64,000 bases of DNA, taken from assembly GCF_016124105.1 (NCBI RefSeq), contig NZ_JADGMQ010000002.1, positions 62,001-126,000 of the forward strand, in the 5' to 3' direction. The notes under the pieces were generated by a model. That model was given only the letters and a program-made list of their open reading frames with translations. It was not told the DNA's origin and made no database searches. The DNA comes from Aquamicrobium zhengzhouense. Lineage in GTDB: Bacteria; Pseudomonadota; Alphaproteobacteria; Rhizobiales; Rhizobiaceae. Position numbers and translations under genes: made by a program. This document shows, piece by piece, positions 17,568-26,230 of the stretch (positions are counted from its first letter, which is position 1; the number at the start of each line of letters is the position of its first letter).

Positions 17568-18236
17568 TCAAGCGACGAGCCGGTAACCGAGGAACCGCTT
17601 CGAATCGATCGGGTCGTAACCGAGCCGCTCGCGCAGCTTCTTGCGCAACTTGCTGATGTGGCTTTCGACCACATTTTCTTCGACGTCTTCGTCGAAGATG
17701 CCGTAGATCGCACCGAAAACCTGGCTCTTCGTCACGCGACGGCCTGCATTGCTCGCCAGGTACTCGAGGATACGACGCTCTCTGCGTGGCAGCGGTAGCG
17801 GATCGCCGTCAATCTCAGGATCGCGACCGTCCATGAAGATGCGCAGCGGGCCAAATTCTGAGTACGGCTTTTCATCTTGAAAGCGGCGGCTGATTGCCGT
17901 GATGCGCGCCAGGATTTCGCGGATGTGAACCGGCTTTCTCACGACGTCGTCTACACCCGACTCGAAAAGCTTCAGCGTTTGTTCCAATGACTGCTGCTCG
18001 AGTAGAGCGATGACCGGCGCAGTCGAACGCTCACGGATGTTGCGCGGCGATACGATCTCACTGGAGGCTTCGCCGATAAGGAAGGCGCGCACCGCCTTGA
18101 GGTCATCTTCAGCGACGCTGGAGACCCATTCCTCAAATTCGCTCGGGCCGAAGCCGGCGCTCGCCACACCTTCACGATCAAAAAGAGATTGATAACCGTC
18201 TTTTACGAGCTCGCGCTCGTCGACAATTACTATCAT
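17568..18236 (-). CDS. ftcR: Flagellar transcriptional regulator FtcR (Rem), atypical OmpR-type response regulator
   Basis: 222 residues. The receiver domain (1-115) is followed by an OmpR/PhoB winged helix (about 125-220: [25 protein letters not shown], then [18 protein letters not shown]). The receiver keeps the acidic pair D6/E7 and the beta-5 Lys in VRKPV. The end of beta-3 reads AFLIGEA, with no Asp where phosphorylation normally occurs. It therefore probably works without phosphorylation. In Brucella (FtcR) and Sinorhizobium (Rem) it activates the class of structural flagellar genes. A 258-bp gap upstream gives it its own promoter, probably driven by VisN/VisR. Confidence 0.93.
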   Translation of the reverse strand: MIVIVDERELVKDGYQSLFDREGVASAGFGPSEFEEWVSSVAEDDLKAVRAFLIGEASSEIVSPRNIRERSTAPVIALLEQQSLEQTLKLFESGVDDVVRKPVHIREILARITAISRRFQDEKPYSEFGPLRIFMDGRDPEIDGDPLPLPRRERRILEYLASNAGRRVTKSQVFGAIYGIFDEDVEENVVESHISKLRKKLRERLGYDPIDSKRFLGYRLVA

Positions 18237-18494
18237 CGGCCCGCCTCCGAATCAGTCTGTTAAAATTGTTCACAAAGGGTTACCCGCACCGATGAATCCC
18301 GAACAATGGTCAATTCTTGTAGGGTTGATTTTGGGAGTCACTTTATGTGAGTCTGGACACATCGTGCGCAACCACGGGGTGTAGACGGGGGTGTGGGTTG
18401 ATGGTCCTGGATATCAAGCGTCAGGCCGCGCTAGCGGGGCGAACCCGGCAACGGACCGCGCCCGGCTTTCATGCGACACCGCGAAGATGATTCG
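18237..18494 (-). promoter_or_regulatory. ftcR promoter region with a small palindrome
   Basis: 258 bp without a gene separates the fliK end from ftcR. The palindrome TCAC-N5-GTGA lies at 18338-18350, about 100 bp before the ftcR start. It could be part of a LuxR-type (VisN/VisR) operator. The TCRCRCAAG site seen before the structural operons was not found here in that layout, which fits a gene above that tier. Confidence 0.35.
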
Positions 18495-19838
18495 TCAGAT
18501 ATAGAGGTCCGAGGATTGGACGGTTGGTGTCGTGTCGCCCGGAGCTGCGCTCTCTCGCTCTTCGCCGGAACCTTGCTGACGCTGGTTTCCGGAGCGTTCT
18601 CCCCGCTGCGCGGCCTCATCGAACGTCTCTGCGCTCCGGCTGCCGGTTCCGGATTGTTCGTTCTGGGAGCTGTTCGATGCGGTGCTGCTTTGCTGGATCG
18701 TGACCTTGTCGACATCAAAACCAACTGCACGCAGCGCCTTTACGATGGCGTCATGCTCGCTGGTGAGTCTCTGACGTGCGTCGCTTGTCTCGACCTGCAA
18801 TTCAACCGTGAGTTGTGATCCGTTTGAGGTCAGGCGCGCCGTGACGGTACCAAGTTCGATCGGGGTCAGCTGGATTTTTAGGGTGCTAAGGCCGCCAGAG
18901 TTTGCTGCTGTCCGAACAGTCGAGGCGAGCGCGGGATCAGTTTGTGCCGAACGCCACGTTGGCTCAGCCTCAATATCGGCGACGAGAGCCGCGGAAGTCA
19001 TGCTCAGCATGGACACGGGCGAAGGTGCGGGCGCGGTGTTGAAGCCCACCACATCGACGCGGCCTGCGAACTGGCTGGTTGGTCCCTGGAGATTGGCAGT
19101 ACCTTTTTCCGGACCGGTCTGGGGGGTATCAGAAGCAAGCGCACGAGGCGGAAGGTTCGGTTCCGCAGTGCCTCCAGAGCGCTGCGCCTCCGAGGCGACC
19201 ACGTCCAATTTTGTCTGTCCTCTGCCGATCTCAATTGGCTGCGGCGATCCTGTATGGCTGCTGGTCCGACTGACTTCCTTGGGAGCGACTTGCTCCAGAG
19301 CCGGCTTCGAATTCTCACGCCTGAGGGATGTTGGAGCCATCGCCAGAGCGCTTGCTGCCACCGATTGCGGCTGCGGCTCGATAGCGGTTTCGGCCGCTGG
19401 GATGACATTCGCAAGCGCGTTGCGAAGAGTGCGGGTTGGATCAACGACTGCGGGCGCTTCGTTCTGACCCTCGCTGCTGGTCGCCCCCGAAATCTGGAGG
19501 CGCTCTGCCGTATCTCTGCTATCCGCCCTGTGAGCTTTTTTCAGCGGATGCTCCGCCTCCTTTGGCAGCAGGATGGCAAGGGCAGCTTCGAGACTGGTCG
19601 TGTCATCCTCACCTGCCGCGTCGTTTAAGGAAGCGGCATCGTCACCTCCTGTCGATGCCAGTTCCTCCGGTTCGATTTGCACTGGCTTGTCGTCGGCTGT
19701 ACGTGCCGACCGCTCATCTGCGCGCGCGGTAACAAGCTCGTCGAAACCACCGCTATCCGCTGGGTCTTGTTTTCCGCGCGAGCTTCCTTGTCCGGCAGGC
19801 GCAGATGGCAGGATCGGCATGGCTATGTTCATTGTCAT
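18495..19838 (-). CDS. fliK: Flagellar hook-length control protein FliK (MotD)
   Basis: 447 residues. The first 290 are low-complexity and rich in Ala, Ser, Thr, Glu and Pro, as expected of the extended ruler region. The C-terminal Flg_hook domain is clear: STLKIQLTPIELGTVTARL, VELQVETSDARQRL and IVKALRAVGFDVDKVTI. It measures hook length and switches FlhB specificity. In Sinorhizobium the gene was first called motD. It overlaps motC by 4 nt and ends the fliF-fliH-motB-motC-fliK operon. Confidence 0.92.
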   Translation of the reverse strand: MTMNIAMPILPSAPAGQGSSRGKQDPADSGGFDELVTARADERSARTADDKPVQIEPEELASTGGDDAASLNDAAGEDDTTSLEAALAILLPKEAEHPLKKAHRADSRDTAERLQISGATSSEGQNEAPAVVDPTRTLRNALANVIPAAETAIEPQPQSVAASALAMAPTSLRRENSKPALEQVAPKEVSRTSSHTGSPQPIEIGRGQTKLDVVASEAQRSGGTAEPNLPPRALASDTPQTGPEKGTANLQGPTSQFAGRVDVVGFNTAPAPSPVSMLSMTSAALVADIEAEPTWRSAQTDPALASTVRTAANSGGLSTLKIQLTPIELGTVTARLTSNGSQLTVELQVETSDARQRLTSEHDAIVKALRAVGFDVDKVTIQQSSTASNSSQNEQSGTGSRSAETFDEAAQRGERSGNQRQQGSGEERESAAPGDTTPTVQSSDLYI

Positions 19839-21013
19839 CGTCCGGACTCCTCAAGGAGCTTGTCGATTTCCCCAAGACGCGCGCGTGTAGACTCTATCAG
19901 GCCGCGGTCAATTGCGGCTTCATCAGCATCGGTAGCTGGGCGTGCAGTTGCGGGCAGCGATTGCGGAGAAACTGGCGCCACCACCTCATGGGCAACCGTC
20001 TTCGCAGCTTCGAGCAATGCGCGATCCTTGACGCTCAGGCCGGCGTTGTTGAGACCTTCAAGGCGGTCGAGCGTTTCGGTCACGGTAGTGGAGGTCACTG
20101 AGGAAAGGGTGGAGTAGAGCTCAGCACGCGCATCGCGCATGCCGTCTCGACCCACGGGGTACTTTTTCACGCGATCCGTCGCGAAGGCCAGCAGCTCTGC
20201 GTCGCCGTCGATGGCAGCCTGTCGCGAGAGGCGCAGATATATGGTGCGCGCCTGTTCGCCGGTCATCCAGTCTACAGTCTGTTCGAAGCGCGTGAGGTTG
20301 AGCGTTTCTCTGAGATTAATCGTACCTTCGACAAATGCTTCTGCAAATTGCGCTGCATATGGCGAACGCAAGAACCGGCGGGCGTATTGTTCTGACGCCG
20401 CGATAAAACGCTCGCCATCGCCCTTGGCAACCGCCAACGCCACGGTTCTGCGCAAGGCAGCTTCCTCAACCAGGGTCCCGGGGCCGAGAAGTCGCGCCCG
20501 GTCCAGATGGGATAGCGCCTCATCATAGCGATCACCCGCCAGCACCGATCCCATGATCAGGGACAGGAATGCAGCTACGTCGTTGGCGTATCTCGTCGGG
20601 TCGATCGATGCGAGTGCCGTGCGCGCCTGCACGGCATCTCCGAGCAGATATGCCAAAACAGCATCGCCCGCCGTGCGGTCCATGTCGGGCAGTTCAAGGC
20701 GGCCAAGGCGTGAGGCGACCGTTGAGGGATTTCCTCCGCTCATCGCGTAAACCAGCAACGCACGAATATTCCGTTCGTCGGAAAAGTCTTCCTGGGACGA
20801 TGATCGGAAGCGTGTGTCGATCATCTCCAGCAGTTTATTCTGCATTGGCAGTGAAGCGTGATCGCCGCCCGCTATCCGGTCCTGGACCAATTGGAGCGAA
20901 CGCACCATCTGATACGGCTGCAAATCCATGTTCCGAGCGTCCGCTGCAGCACCGCCCGCAACGCACGAGGACAATGCGAATGCTTGGAGGAGACGGCAAG
21001 AGCGCCTGATCAT
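19835..21013 (-). CDS. motC: Motility protein MotC (periplasmic)
   Basis: 392 residues. A signal peptide (about 1-24) precedes a helical body with repeated Ala/Leu-rich helix pairs. Recognisable rhizobial MotC blocks are MDLQPYQMVRSLQLVQDRIA and LLVYAMSGGNPSTVASRLG. MotC binds MotB in the periplasm and is needed for motor function in Sinorhizobium. Its stability depends on MotE, also encoded in this window. It overlaps both motB and fliK by 4 nt, so the three proteins should be made together. Confidence 0.9.
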   Translation of the reverse strand: MIRRSCRLLQAFALSSCVAGGAAADARNMDLQPYQMVRSLQLVQDRIAGGDHASLPMQNKLLEMIDTRFRSSSQEDFSDERNIRALLVYAMSGGNPSTVASRLGRLELPDMDRTAGDAVLAYLLGDAVQARTALASIDPTRYANDVAAFLSLIMGSVLAGDRYDEALSHLDRARLLGPGTLVEEAALRRTVALAVAKGDGERFIAASEQYARRFLRSPYAAQFAEAFVEGTINLRETLNLTRFEQTVDWMTGEQARTIYLRLSRQAAIDGDAELLAFATDRVKKYPVGRDGMRDARAELYSTLSSVTSTTVTETLDRLEGLNNAGLSVKDRALLEAAKTVAHEVVAPVSPQSLPATARPATDADEAAIDRGLIESTRARLGEIDKLLEESGR

Positions 21014-22287
21014 CCATCTGTCTCCAGCAGAATTTCGATACGTCGATTGCTGTCCGAGTAGGGGTTGTCGGGGTCCTTCAACTGGCGATCAGCATATCCT
21101 GTGACCCCCTGCACCCGTGCCTCATCGAGGCCGCCCCGCAGGAGCATATAATAGGCAGCGTGAGCGCGCGCTGTGGACAGGCGCCAATTATCATAGGTGC
21201 GGCTGCGGAATGGACGAGCATCAGTATGACCGTTGATCTTTATCTTGCCGCTGTGCTCGTTGAGGGTGCGAGCAATGCGTTCCATTGCCCGCACGAGTTC
21301 GCCCTTCGGTACTGCGGAACCGATCTCAAACATTCCAAAATTCAGCTCGTCGGTAACCGAAATCACGATGCCCTGATCGCTGGCTACAACCGACAAGGCG
21401 TTGTTCAACTGGGAATCCGCACCGAAGGCCTCTCGCAGATCGTGGCTGATTGCTTCTGCCCGCTCGGCGAGTTCCGGTGCGACGGCAGGCGCGGCCTCGG
21501 CCACTTCCGGTGCGACGGCAGGCGCGGCCTCGGCCACTTCCGGTAGTGCTGCAGCGTCAACCGATTCTGGAACCTCTACGGCGGCGATCTCGGCTTCGTT
21601 TACGAGCAATGCTTCTGTTGGATCGGCAGCCTCGAGTTCTTGAGCGGGTTCGCTAGCGTCATCCGCTTCGCTGAACATTTCCAGATCAGAATCTTCCTGA
21701 AATTCGCCTATTTCCTGCGACCAGAAGTCGGGCGCAAATGGATCTCGGTAGGATTCGCCGCCATGTGCTCCTGTGGCAGGACCGCCCGTCTGCGCACCGC
21801 CTTCGCCCTTGGCGGAAATGTTCTGAAGGGTGGCGGTCTGCTTGGCGATTTCTGCCAGGACTGCATAGGGATCGGAGAACAGGTGTTCGTCTGACGTCTG
21901 CCGCGTTTCCGACATGTCGGAGGAATTGGCGTGGTTCGCAGGGCCCGAGCGCTGGTCAAACGTGTTGATTGGTTCCGTCGCCGCCTTTTCAGCATCCGTG
22001 CTGACCTCGTCGCGCGCCGGGTTGCTTTCGTCCGGTTCGCCCAACCCCTTGCTGCTCGGCGCAGTGTTGGTCATCGCCATCGGGTTGAAATAGCTTGCGA
22101 TGGAAGCCTTGGAAGCCTCGTCCGTGGCGTTGATGAGCCACATGACGAGGAAGAGGCACATCATTGCCGTCATGAAGTCGGCAAATGCGATCTTCCAAAC
22201 GCCGCCGTGATGCACGTCTTCGTCATCGTGACTGCCACGGCGAACGATGACGATCTCGCGATGCTGGCCGCTATCTACACTGCTCAT
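21010..22287 (-). CDS. motB: Flagellar motor stator protein MotB
   Basis: 425 residues. One membrane helix contains the proton-binding Asp37 in AFADFMTAMMCLFLVMWLI. The C-terminal OmpA-like peptidoglycan domain is IKINGHTDARPF, WRLSTARAHAAY and SDSNRRIEILLE. Between them is a long acidic Ala/Pro/Glu-rich linker with a perfect 33-bp repeat. The ATG at 22287 overlaps the fliH stop by 4 nt. An upstream GTG frame would extend it by ten residues inside fliH. Its partner motA lies 15 kb away in another operon. Confidence 0.95.
   Translation of the reverse strand: MSSVDSGQHREIVIVRRGSHDDEDVHHGGVWKIAFADFMTAMMCLFLVMWLINATDEASKASIASYFNPMAMTNTAPSSKGLGEPDESNPARDEVSTDAEKAATEPINTFDQRSGPANHANSSDMSETRQTSDEHLFSDPYAVLAEIAKQTATLQNISAKGEGGAQTGGPATGAHGGESYRDPFAPDFWSQEIGEFQEDSDLEMFSEADDASEPAQELEAADPTEALLVNEAEIAAVEVPESVDAAALPEVAEAAPAVAPEVAEAAPAVAPELAERAEAISHDLREAFGADSQLNNALSVVASDQGIVISVTDELNFGMFEIGSAVPKGELVRAMERIARTLNEHSGKIKINGHTDARPFRSRTYDNWRLSTARAHAAYYMLLRGGLDEARVQGVTGYADRQLKDPDNPYSDSNRRIEILLETDG
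21472..21543. repeat. 33-bp tandem repeat inside motB
   Basis: The unit beginning TTCCGGTGCGACGGCAGGCG starts at 21472 and repeats perfectly at 21505, with a partial third copy at 21538. It encodes 11-residue repeats of the type APAVAPEVAEA in the periplasmic linker of MotB. The unit keeps the reading frame, so copy-number change would alter linker length. Confidence 0.9.
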
Positions 22288-22964
22288 TCGAGCGCCTCCG
22301 CGAGCGCTGCCGACCATTCGGCGAGCCTCGTCTCGACCATGCTGTCGTCAATCGTAACCGACAGATCCAGGCCGGGACCCTCGGTGAAATCGATCTGAGC
22401 GTCGTAGTCGGGCAACTTGTCCTTGAGCGCCTGGAAGAGCGGACGATTACCTGAAACCTTAATGCGCACTCCTTCTTCGTCGTGCAGCGCTTCGGTGATC
22501 AACGCTGCGAGGCGCTGCAGCGAGCGGTCACGCACATCGTCCGTTAACACAGTCCCCAGAATTCGCGCGCAGACCGCAGAGGTGAGTGCGATCACCCGCT
22601 CCTCCATATCTGCTATCGCGGTATGGACGAGAACGGCGGTCTCGTCGGCGTGCCGCCGCTCCAGCACTTCCAGCTCTTCCGCGTGCCGGTCCCGCTCCAG
22701 CTGGAGAGCATCCTGGTGCTCTTTTCCCAGCCTCTCTGAGAGTTCAGCTTCCGCCTTTGCTACCGCTTCGGCGACCAGTGCGTCCACATCGACCTCAGGT
22801 GTCTGAGGCATGTCCATTGCAGTCGGCAAATCGGGCAGTTCAGCGCCTGTGAACGGGAACCCTGCCGGCTCCGGTAAGGATGTTGGCATGGAGAAGCTTT
22901 CGGGCGCCGCATGTTGCGGCGCTCCGAAATCTTTCAAGGCTGCGGCAAGCGCGGGAGCACCCAT
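22284..22964 (-). CDS. fliH: FliH-like flagellar export regulator
   Basis: 226 residues. A Pro-rich N-terminus is followed by a long Glu/Arg/His-rich coiled coil (about 60-120) and a globular end (about 120-226: SAVCARILGTVL, RLAALITEAL, GLDLSVTIDDSMVETRLAEW). The architecture matches FliH/YscL, the stator of the FliI ATPase. It is tied to fliF by a 1-nt TGATG overlap and to motB by 4 nt. That separates it from fliI, which is in another operon. Sequence identity to enteric FliH is low. Confidence 0.8.
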   Translation of the reverse strand: MGAPALAAALKDFGAPQHAAPESFSMPTSLPEPAGFPFTGAELPDLPTAMDMPQTPEVDVDALVAEAVAKAEAELSERLGKEHQDALQLERDRHAEELEVLERRHADETAVLVHTAIADMEERVIALTSAVCARILGTVLTDDVRDRSLQRLAALITEALHDEEGVRIKVSGNRPLFQALKDKLPDYDAQIDFTEGPGLDLSVTIDDSMVETRLAEWSAALAEALE

Positions 22965-24643
22965 CAGGCCGCGAGCTCCTGGCTAGCCCATTTGCGCAGG
23001 ATCAGCGCGGACCGTTCTTCGTTGAGATCAACCATCTGTGCCAGACGATCCTGCGGAGCCGGCTTCAGCTTGAAGCGGATGTCGTCAGCCATGTTGTCCG
23101 GGAACGGGCTGCCGCCATAGCCAAGGCCCATGCCATCAACATCGCCGAGCGGATCAGGCAGCTGCAGATTGTCCAGCGGGTTCGGCAGCGACAGTTGCAG
23201 TTCGTCGAAGCTCATCGCATCGGAATCTTCCTTTTTGATAACGGCAGCGATCAGTGGGCGCAGGCCGAACCAGGAGAGGAGGAAGACGACAATCACGAAT
23301 GCCAGTGCGTTGACCATCGTGCCAAGGTGACGGCCGAGGGTCTCTGCCATGCCTGGAGCGGATGCTTCGACGCCGGCGAGACCTTCAAGGAACTCGACCG
23401 CGGACACATTGATGACGTCGCCACGCGTTGTATCGAAGCCCGTAGCCGAGGCAACCAGGCGCTCGATTTCGGCGATGCGCTCGGCGATCCGCTCAGGTGT
23501 CGCGTCCGCACCGAGAATGGCGGCCAGGCGCTCCTGATTGACGACCACCGCGATTGACAGGCGCTCGACGGAATAGCCGTTGCTGACGGTTGCGACGCGC
23601 TTGGAGTTCAGTTCGTAGTTGGTGGTCTCCTCGCGGCGCTCGCGCTGTTCGGACGAGGCCGGACCTTCGGTGGCGGCAAGATCCTCTTCCGGCAGGTTCT
23701 GCTGCACGGTGGTCGGGGGGGCTGCCTGACGCTGGTTCGACTGGTCGTTGGCGCGGACAATCTGCACAGACCGCTCGACGCGCGATTCAGGATCGAAGAT
23801 GGTCTCTTCAATCTGGCGCATATCCGTGTTCACGTCGGCCTTGACGCTGGCTCGGAAGTTTTCCGGGCCAAGGTAGGGCGCGAGCGCGCGGCGGATGTTT
23901 TCTTCGATCTGCGTCTCGACAGTGCGCTCGACAGTCAGCGAGCGGGCAACGCTGTTGTTGTTCGGATCATCACCAGCCGCGAGCAATTCGCCCGTGGCGT
24001 CAAGAACGGTGACCTTGTCAGCCTGAAGCCGCGGAACCGCTGCGGCAACCATGTGACGAATGGCGAGTGCTGCCTTCATGCCGTCTGCGCGATCAGCGCG
24101 GATGACGACGGAGGCGGTCGGGGCCTGCTCTTCTCGGCGGAACGAGGCGCGCTCGGGCATGACGATGTGCACGCGGGCCGACTTGATGCCGGCAATCGAC
24201 TGGATGGTGCGGGCGATCTCGCCCTCCAGCGCGCGGACGCGGGTCACTTCCTGCATGAAGGAGGTGAGGCCGAATGAGCCGACATTGTCGAAAAGCTCAT
24301 AACCGGCATTGGAACTGGTCGGCAGGCCACGCTCGGCCAGCAACATGCGGGCCTGGCCGGTCTTGCCAGCGGAAACCATCACGGATGTGCCGTCGCTCGA
24401 GACGTCATATCGAATGCCCGCTTCACCGAGCACCATGCCGATCTGGCCGACATCGTTACGGTCGAGACCGACATAAAGGGTCTCGTAGGTGGGGCGATTG
24501 AGGTAAAGGGCCGCCGTGAGGACGACGGCAACAATGATCGCGGCTGCCCCGCCCATCATGGCGAGACGCTTGGGTCCAAGACCGCGAAGATTGTCTAGAA
24601 TTGACTTGATCTGTTCAGGCAAAGCTTCATGCTCCGGAAACAC
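22964..24643 (-). CDS. fliF: MS-ring protein FliF
   Basis: 559 residues. The first membrane helix is near 35-55. The YscJ/FliF domain has SNAGYELFDNVGSFGLTSF and VRALEGEIARTIQSI, and the second ring domain includes TVERTVETQIEENI. The second membrane helix is near 455-475, followed by the FliG-binding tail at the C-terminus. The listed GTG at 24643 is the longest start. A TTG at 24622 has a GGAG at good distance and leaves more room behind the activator site, so it may be the true start. It opens the operon fliF-fliH-motB-motC-fliK. Confidence 0.95.
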   Translation of the reverse strand: MFPEHEALPEQIKSILDNLRGLGPKRLAMMGGAAAIIVAVVLTAALYLNRPTYETLYVGLDRNDVGQIGMVLGEAGIRYDVSSDGTSVMVSAGKTGQARMLLAERGLPTSSNAGYELFDNVGSFGLTSFMQEVTRVRALEGEIARTIQSIAGIKSARVHIVMPERASFRREEQAPTASVVIRADRADGMKAALAIRHMVAAAVPRLQADKVTVLDATGELLAAGDDPNNNSVARSLTVERTVETQIEENIRRALAPYLGPENFRASVKADVNTDMRQIEETIFDPESRVERSVQIVRANDQSNQRQAAPPTTVQQNLPEEDLAATEGPASSEQRERREETTNYELNSKRVATVSNGYSVERLSIAVVVNQERLAAILGADATPERIAERIAEIERLVASATGFDTTRGDVINVSAVEFLEGLAGVEASAPGMAETLGRHLGTMVNALAFVIVVFLLSWFGLRPLIAAVIKKEDSDAMSFDELQLSLPNPLDNLQLPDPLGDVDGMGLGYGGSPFPDNMADDIRFKLKPAPQDRLAQMVDLNEERSALILRKWASQELAA

Positions 24644-24667
24644 CGAAGCCGACCTTAGGCAATGAAG

Positions 24668-24687
24668 CTTGTGCGAAAATGATTTCA
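24668..24687 (-). promoter_or_regulatory. Candidate flagellar operon activator site upstream of fliF
   Basis: In gene direction TCGCACAAG lies just beyond the flagellin terminator. A half-site with CAT lies 11 bp upstream. In Brucella FtcR is reported to bind upstream of fliF, which makes this copy the best one to test. Confidence 0.55.
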
Positions 24688-24710
24688 GGCCGCCCTGAGG
24701 ACGGCCTGAA
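24677..24710 (-). terminator. Intrinsic terminator of the first flagellin gene
   Basis: A perfect 9-bp stem, 24684-24692 with 24702-24710 and a 9-nt loop, is followed on the minus strand by AAATCATTTTC. It begins 24 bp after the flagellin stop and separates that strong transcript from the fliF operon. Confidence 0.8.
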
Positions 24711-24733
24711 ATTCGTGGTGAGCGAGAACCAAA

Positions 24734-26008
24734 TCAGCCCTTGAAGAGGGCCAGAATGTTCTGGGCGTTCGAGTTGGCGATCGAGAGTGCCTGGATGCCA
24801 AGCTGCTGCTGAACCTGCAGAGCCTGCAGTCGCGTCGACTCCTGCTCCATATCAGCATCGACAAGCTGGCCGATACCACGATCCACCGCGTCCATAATCT
24901 TCGACACGAAGTCCTGCTGCGACGCGATCCGGGTCTTGATGGCACCGAGGTCGGACGCGGCGGTGGTTACTGCGCTGAATACGCGCTCAACATTGTTCAG
25001 AAGACCACGGATTTCTTCCCCGTTGGCCTTTGAAATGTCTATGCTCAGAATATCCAGCTTTTCAACATCTGCACGCAGCCCTGCGATTGAGATTGCACGC
25101 CCAGCCTCGCCCGGTCCAGTAGGGACTGGACCTTCCAGGGTCAGAGCGTTGCCGTTAACGCTAACGGTAAAACCGGAGGTAAACGTGTTAGCGTCATTGA
25201 TTGCGGCCTCGAGTGCACTTTTCATGAAGCCTGGAGTCGAGAGATCTAATCCGCCAGCGGTGCCCTTAATTTCAATCAGATGGGTGGCCCCATCATAGGA
25301 CATCTCGAAGGACAGGGTGCTTCCTTCTTTTAGAGTGAGGCCCGTCCAAGTGCCGAGCTCTGTAAAGGCGGCCGCCGGTGTTGGGTCATCCTCACTTGAT
25401 CCTGATTCGCCGACTTCAAGACCCCCGAGTGAAAAGTTTGCATCAGCGAATGCTACACCGCCGAGGATTCCGCCTGTGCTTGCCGTGTCGGAATTAAAAA
25501 GCGCTGTTCGGCTCGTGTCGACGTCAATCGTCCCGAGAGAAATCTCTCCGTTCGAGCCACGTATGAAAGAGGCAACAACTTTCTCGACACTGCCTTTGGA
25601 GACATCGAGCCAGTTGCCACCCGAGAAGGTTGCCGACTTCGCATATGTCCTCAGATCGTTCTGAAGCTGCTCGATTTCGGACTGGATTTTATCCTTGTCG
25701 ACGTCCGGCTGGGAGGCGGCGACGAGTTTGGACTTGATCTTGTCGATGGTCTCCTTGACGGCGTCCATGGCGGTGTAGGCGATATCGACCTGTGCGGCGC
25801 CGAGTCCCAGCGCGTCGTTGACGGTGGACATCGCGTTGTTGTCGGACCGCATGGTGGTCGCAATTGACCAATATGCAGCGTTGTGTGCTGCCTCCGAGAC
25901 CCGATACCCGGTCGAAATACGACCCTGCGTAATTTCAAGGTTCTTGTTGGTTGCCTTCAGGGTCTGGAGCGCGGTCATTGCTCCCGGATTGGTCATGATA
26001 CTCGACAT
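24734..26008 (-). CDS. fliC: Flagellin (copy 1)
   Basis: 424 residues. The conserved D0/D1 ends are clear: N-terminal MTALQTLKATNKNLEITQGR and C-terminal LGIQALSIANSNAQNILALF. The middle (about 140-330) is variable and acidic, forming the exposed domain. The gene sits between the second flagellin gene and fliF. It is transcribed from its own region (26009-26230), which carries an element shared with the other flagellin gene, and it ends in a strong terminator. No FliD or FliS gene is nearby, as is usual in rhizobia. The gene name is generic. Which filament subunit it corresponds to is unknown. Confidence 0.96.
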   Translation of the reverse strand: MSSIMTNPGAMTALQTLKATNKNLEITQGRISTGYRVSEAAHNAAYWSIATTMRSDNNAMSTVNDALGLGAAQVDIAYTAMDAVKETIDKIKSKLVAASQPDVDKDKIQSEIEQLQNDLRTYAKSATFSGGNWLDVSKGSVEKVVASFIRGSNGEISLGTIDVDTSRTALFNSDTASTGGILGGVAFADANFSLGGLEVGESGSSEDDPTPAAAFTELGTWTGLTLKEGSTLSFEMSYDGATHLIEIKGTAGGLDLSTPGFMKSALEAAINDANTFTSGFTVSVNGNALTLEGPVPTGPGEAGRAISIAGLRADVEKLDILSIDISKANGEEIRGLLNNVERVFSAVTTAASDLGAIKTRIASQQDFVSKIMDAVDRGIGQLVDADMEQESTRLQALQVQQQLGIQALSIANSNAQNILALFKG

Positions 26009-26039
26009 GGTCGCGACTACCTCTTTGGAGGGTACAAGA

Positions 26040-26082
26040 GTACAAGCCGGGCTGGTCCGGTATGACGGAATGGCTTCATGCC
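26040..26082 (-). promoter_or_regulatory. Conserved element 32 bp upstream of flagellin copy 1
   Basis: This 43-bp block matches the block before the other flagellin gene at 32 of 43 positions. It sits at exactly the same distance (32 bp) from the ATG. It contains CCGTCA, then ACCGGA, then GCCCGG. CCGG-N6-CCGG can form a short stem. Confidence 0.6.
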
Positions 26083-26170
26083 GCGAACCGGGGCGATTCT
26101 CCGTCAGCGTTCGTCGAGTAATGATCCATTAGGGTTAATGCAGCGTAAACGTTTAGGTCTGCCTGGTGGA

Positions 26171-26206
26171 ACATAAGAAAAGGGCCGCCTTTCGGCAGCC
26201 CTTTCC
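26171..26206 (-). terminator. Intrinsic terminator of the second flagellin gene
   Basis: On the minus strand AAGGGC-T-GCC, a GAAA loop, then GGC-G-GCCCTT form a stem with one mismatch. TTTCTTATG follows. It starts about 25 bp after the stop codon of the flagellin at 26231-27496. Confidence 0.8.
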
Positions 26207-26230
26207 AGTTCAGATGCCTGAGCGGTTCGA

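Noticed and set aside
21472-21543. Short direct repeats that might suggest a CRISPR array
   Set aside because: The units are contiguous without spacers, lie in frame inside motB, and encode a low-complexity linker. No cas gene is nearby.
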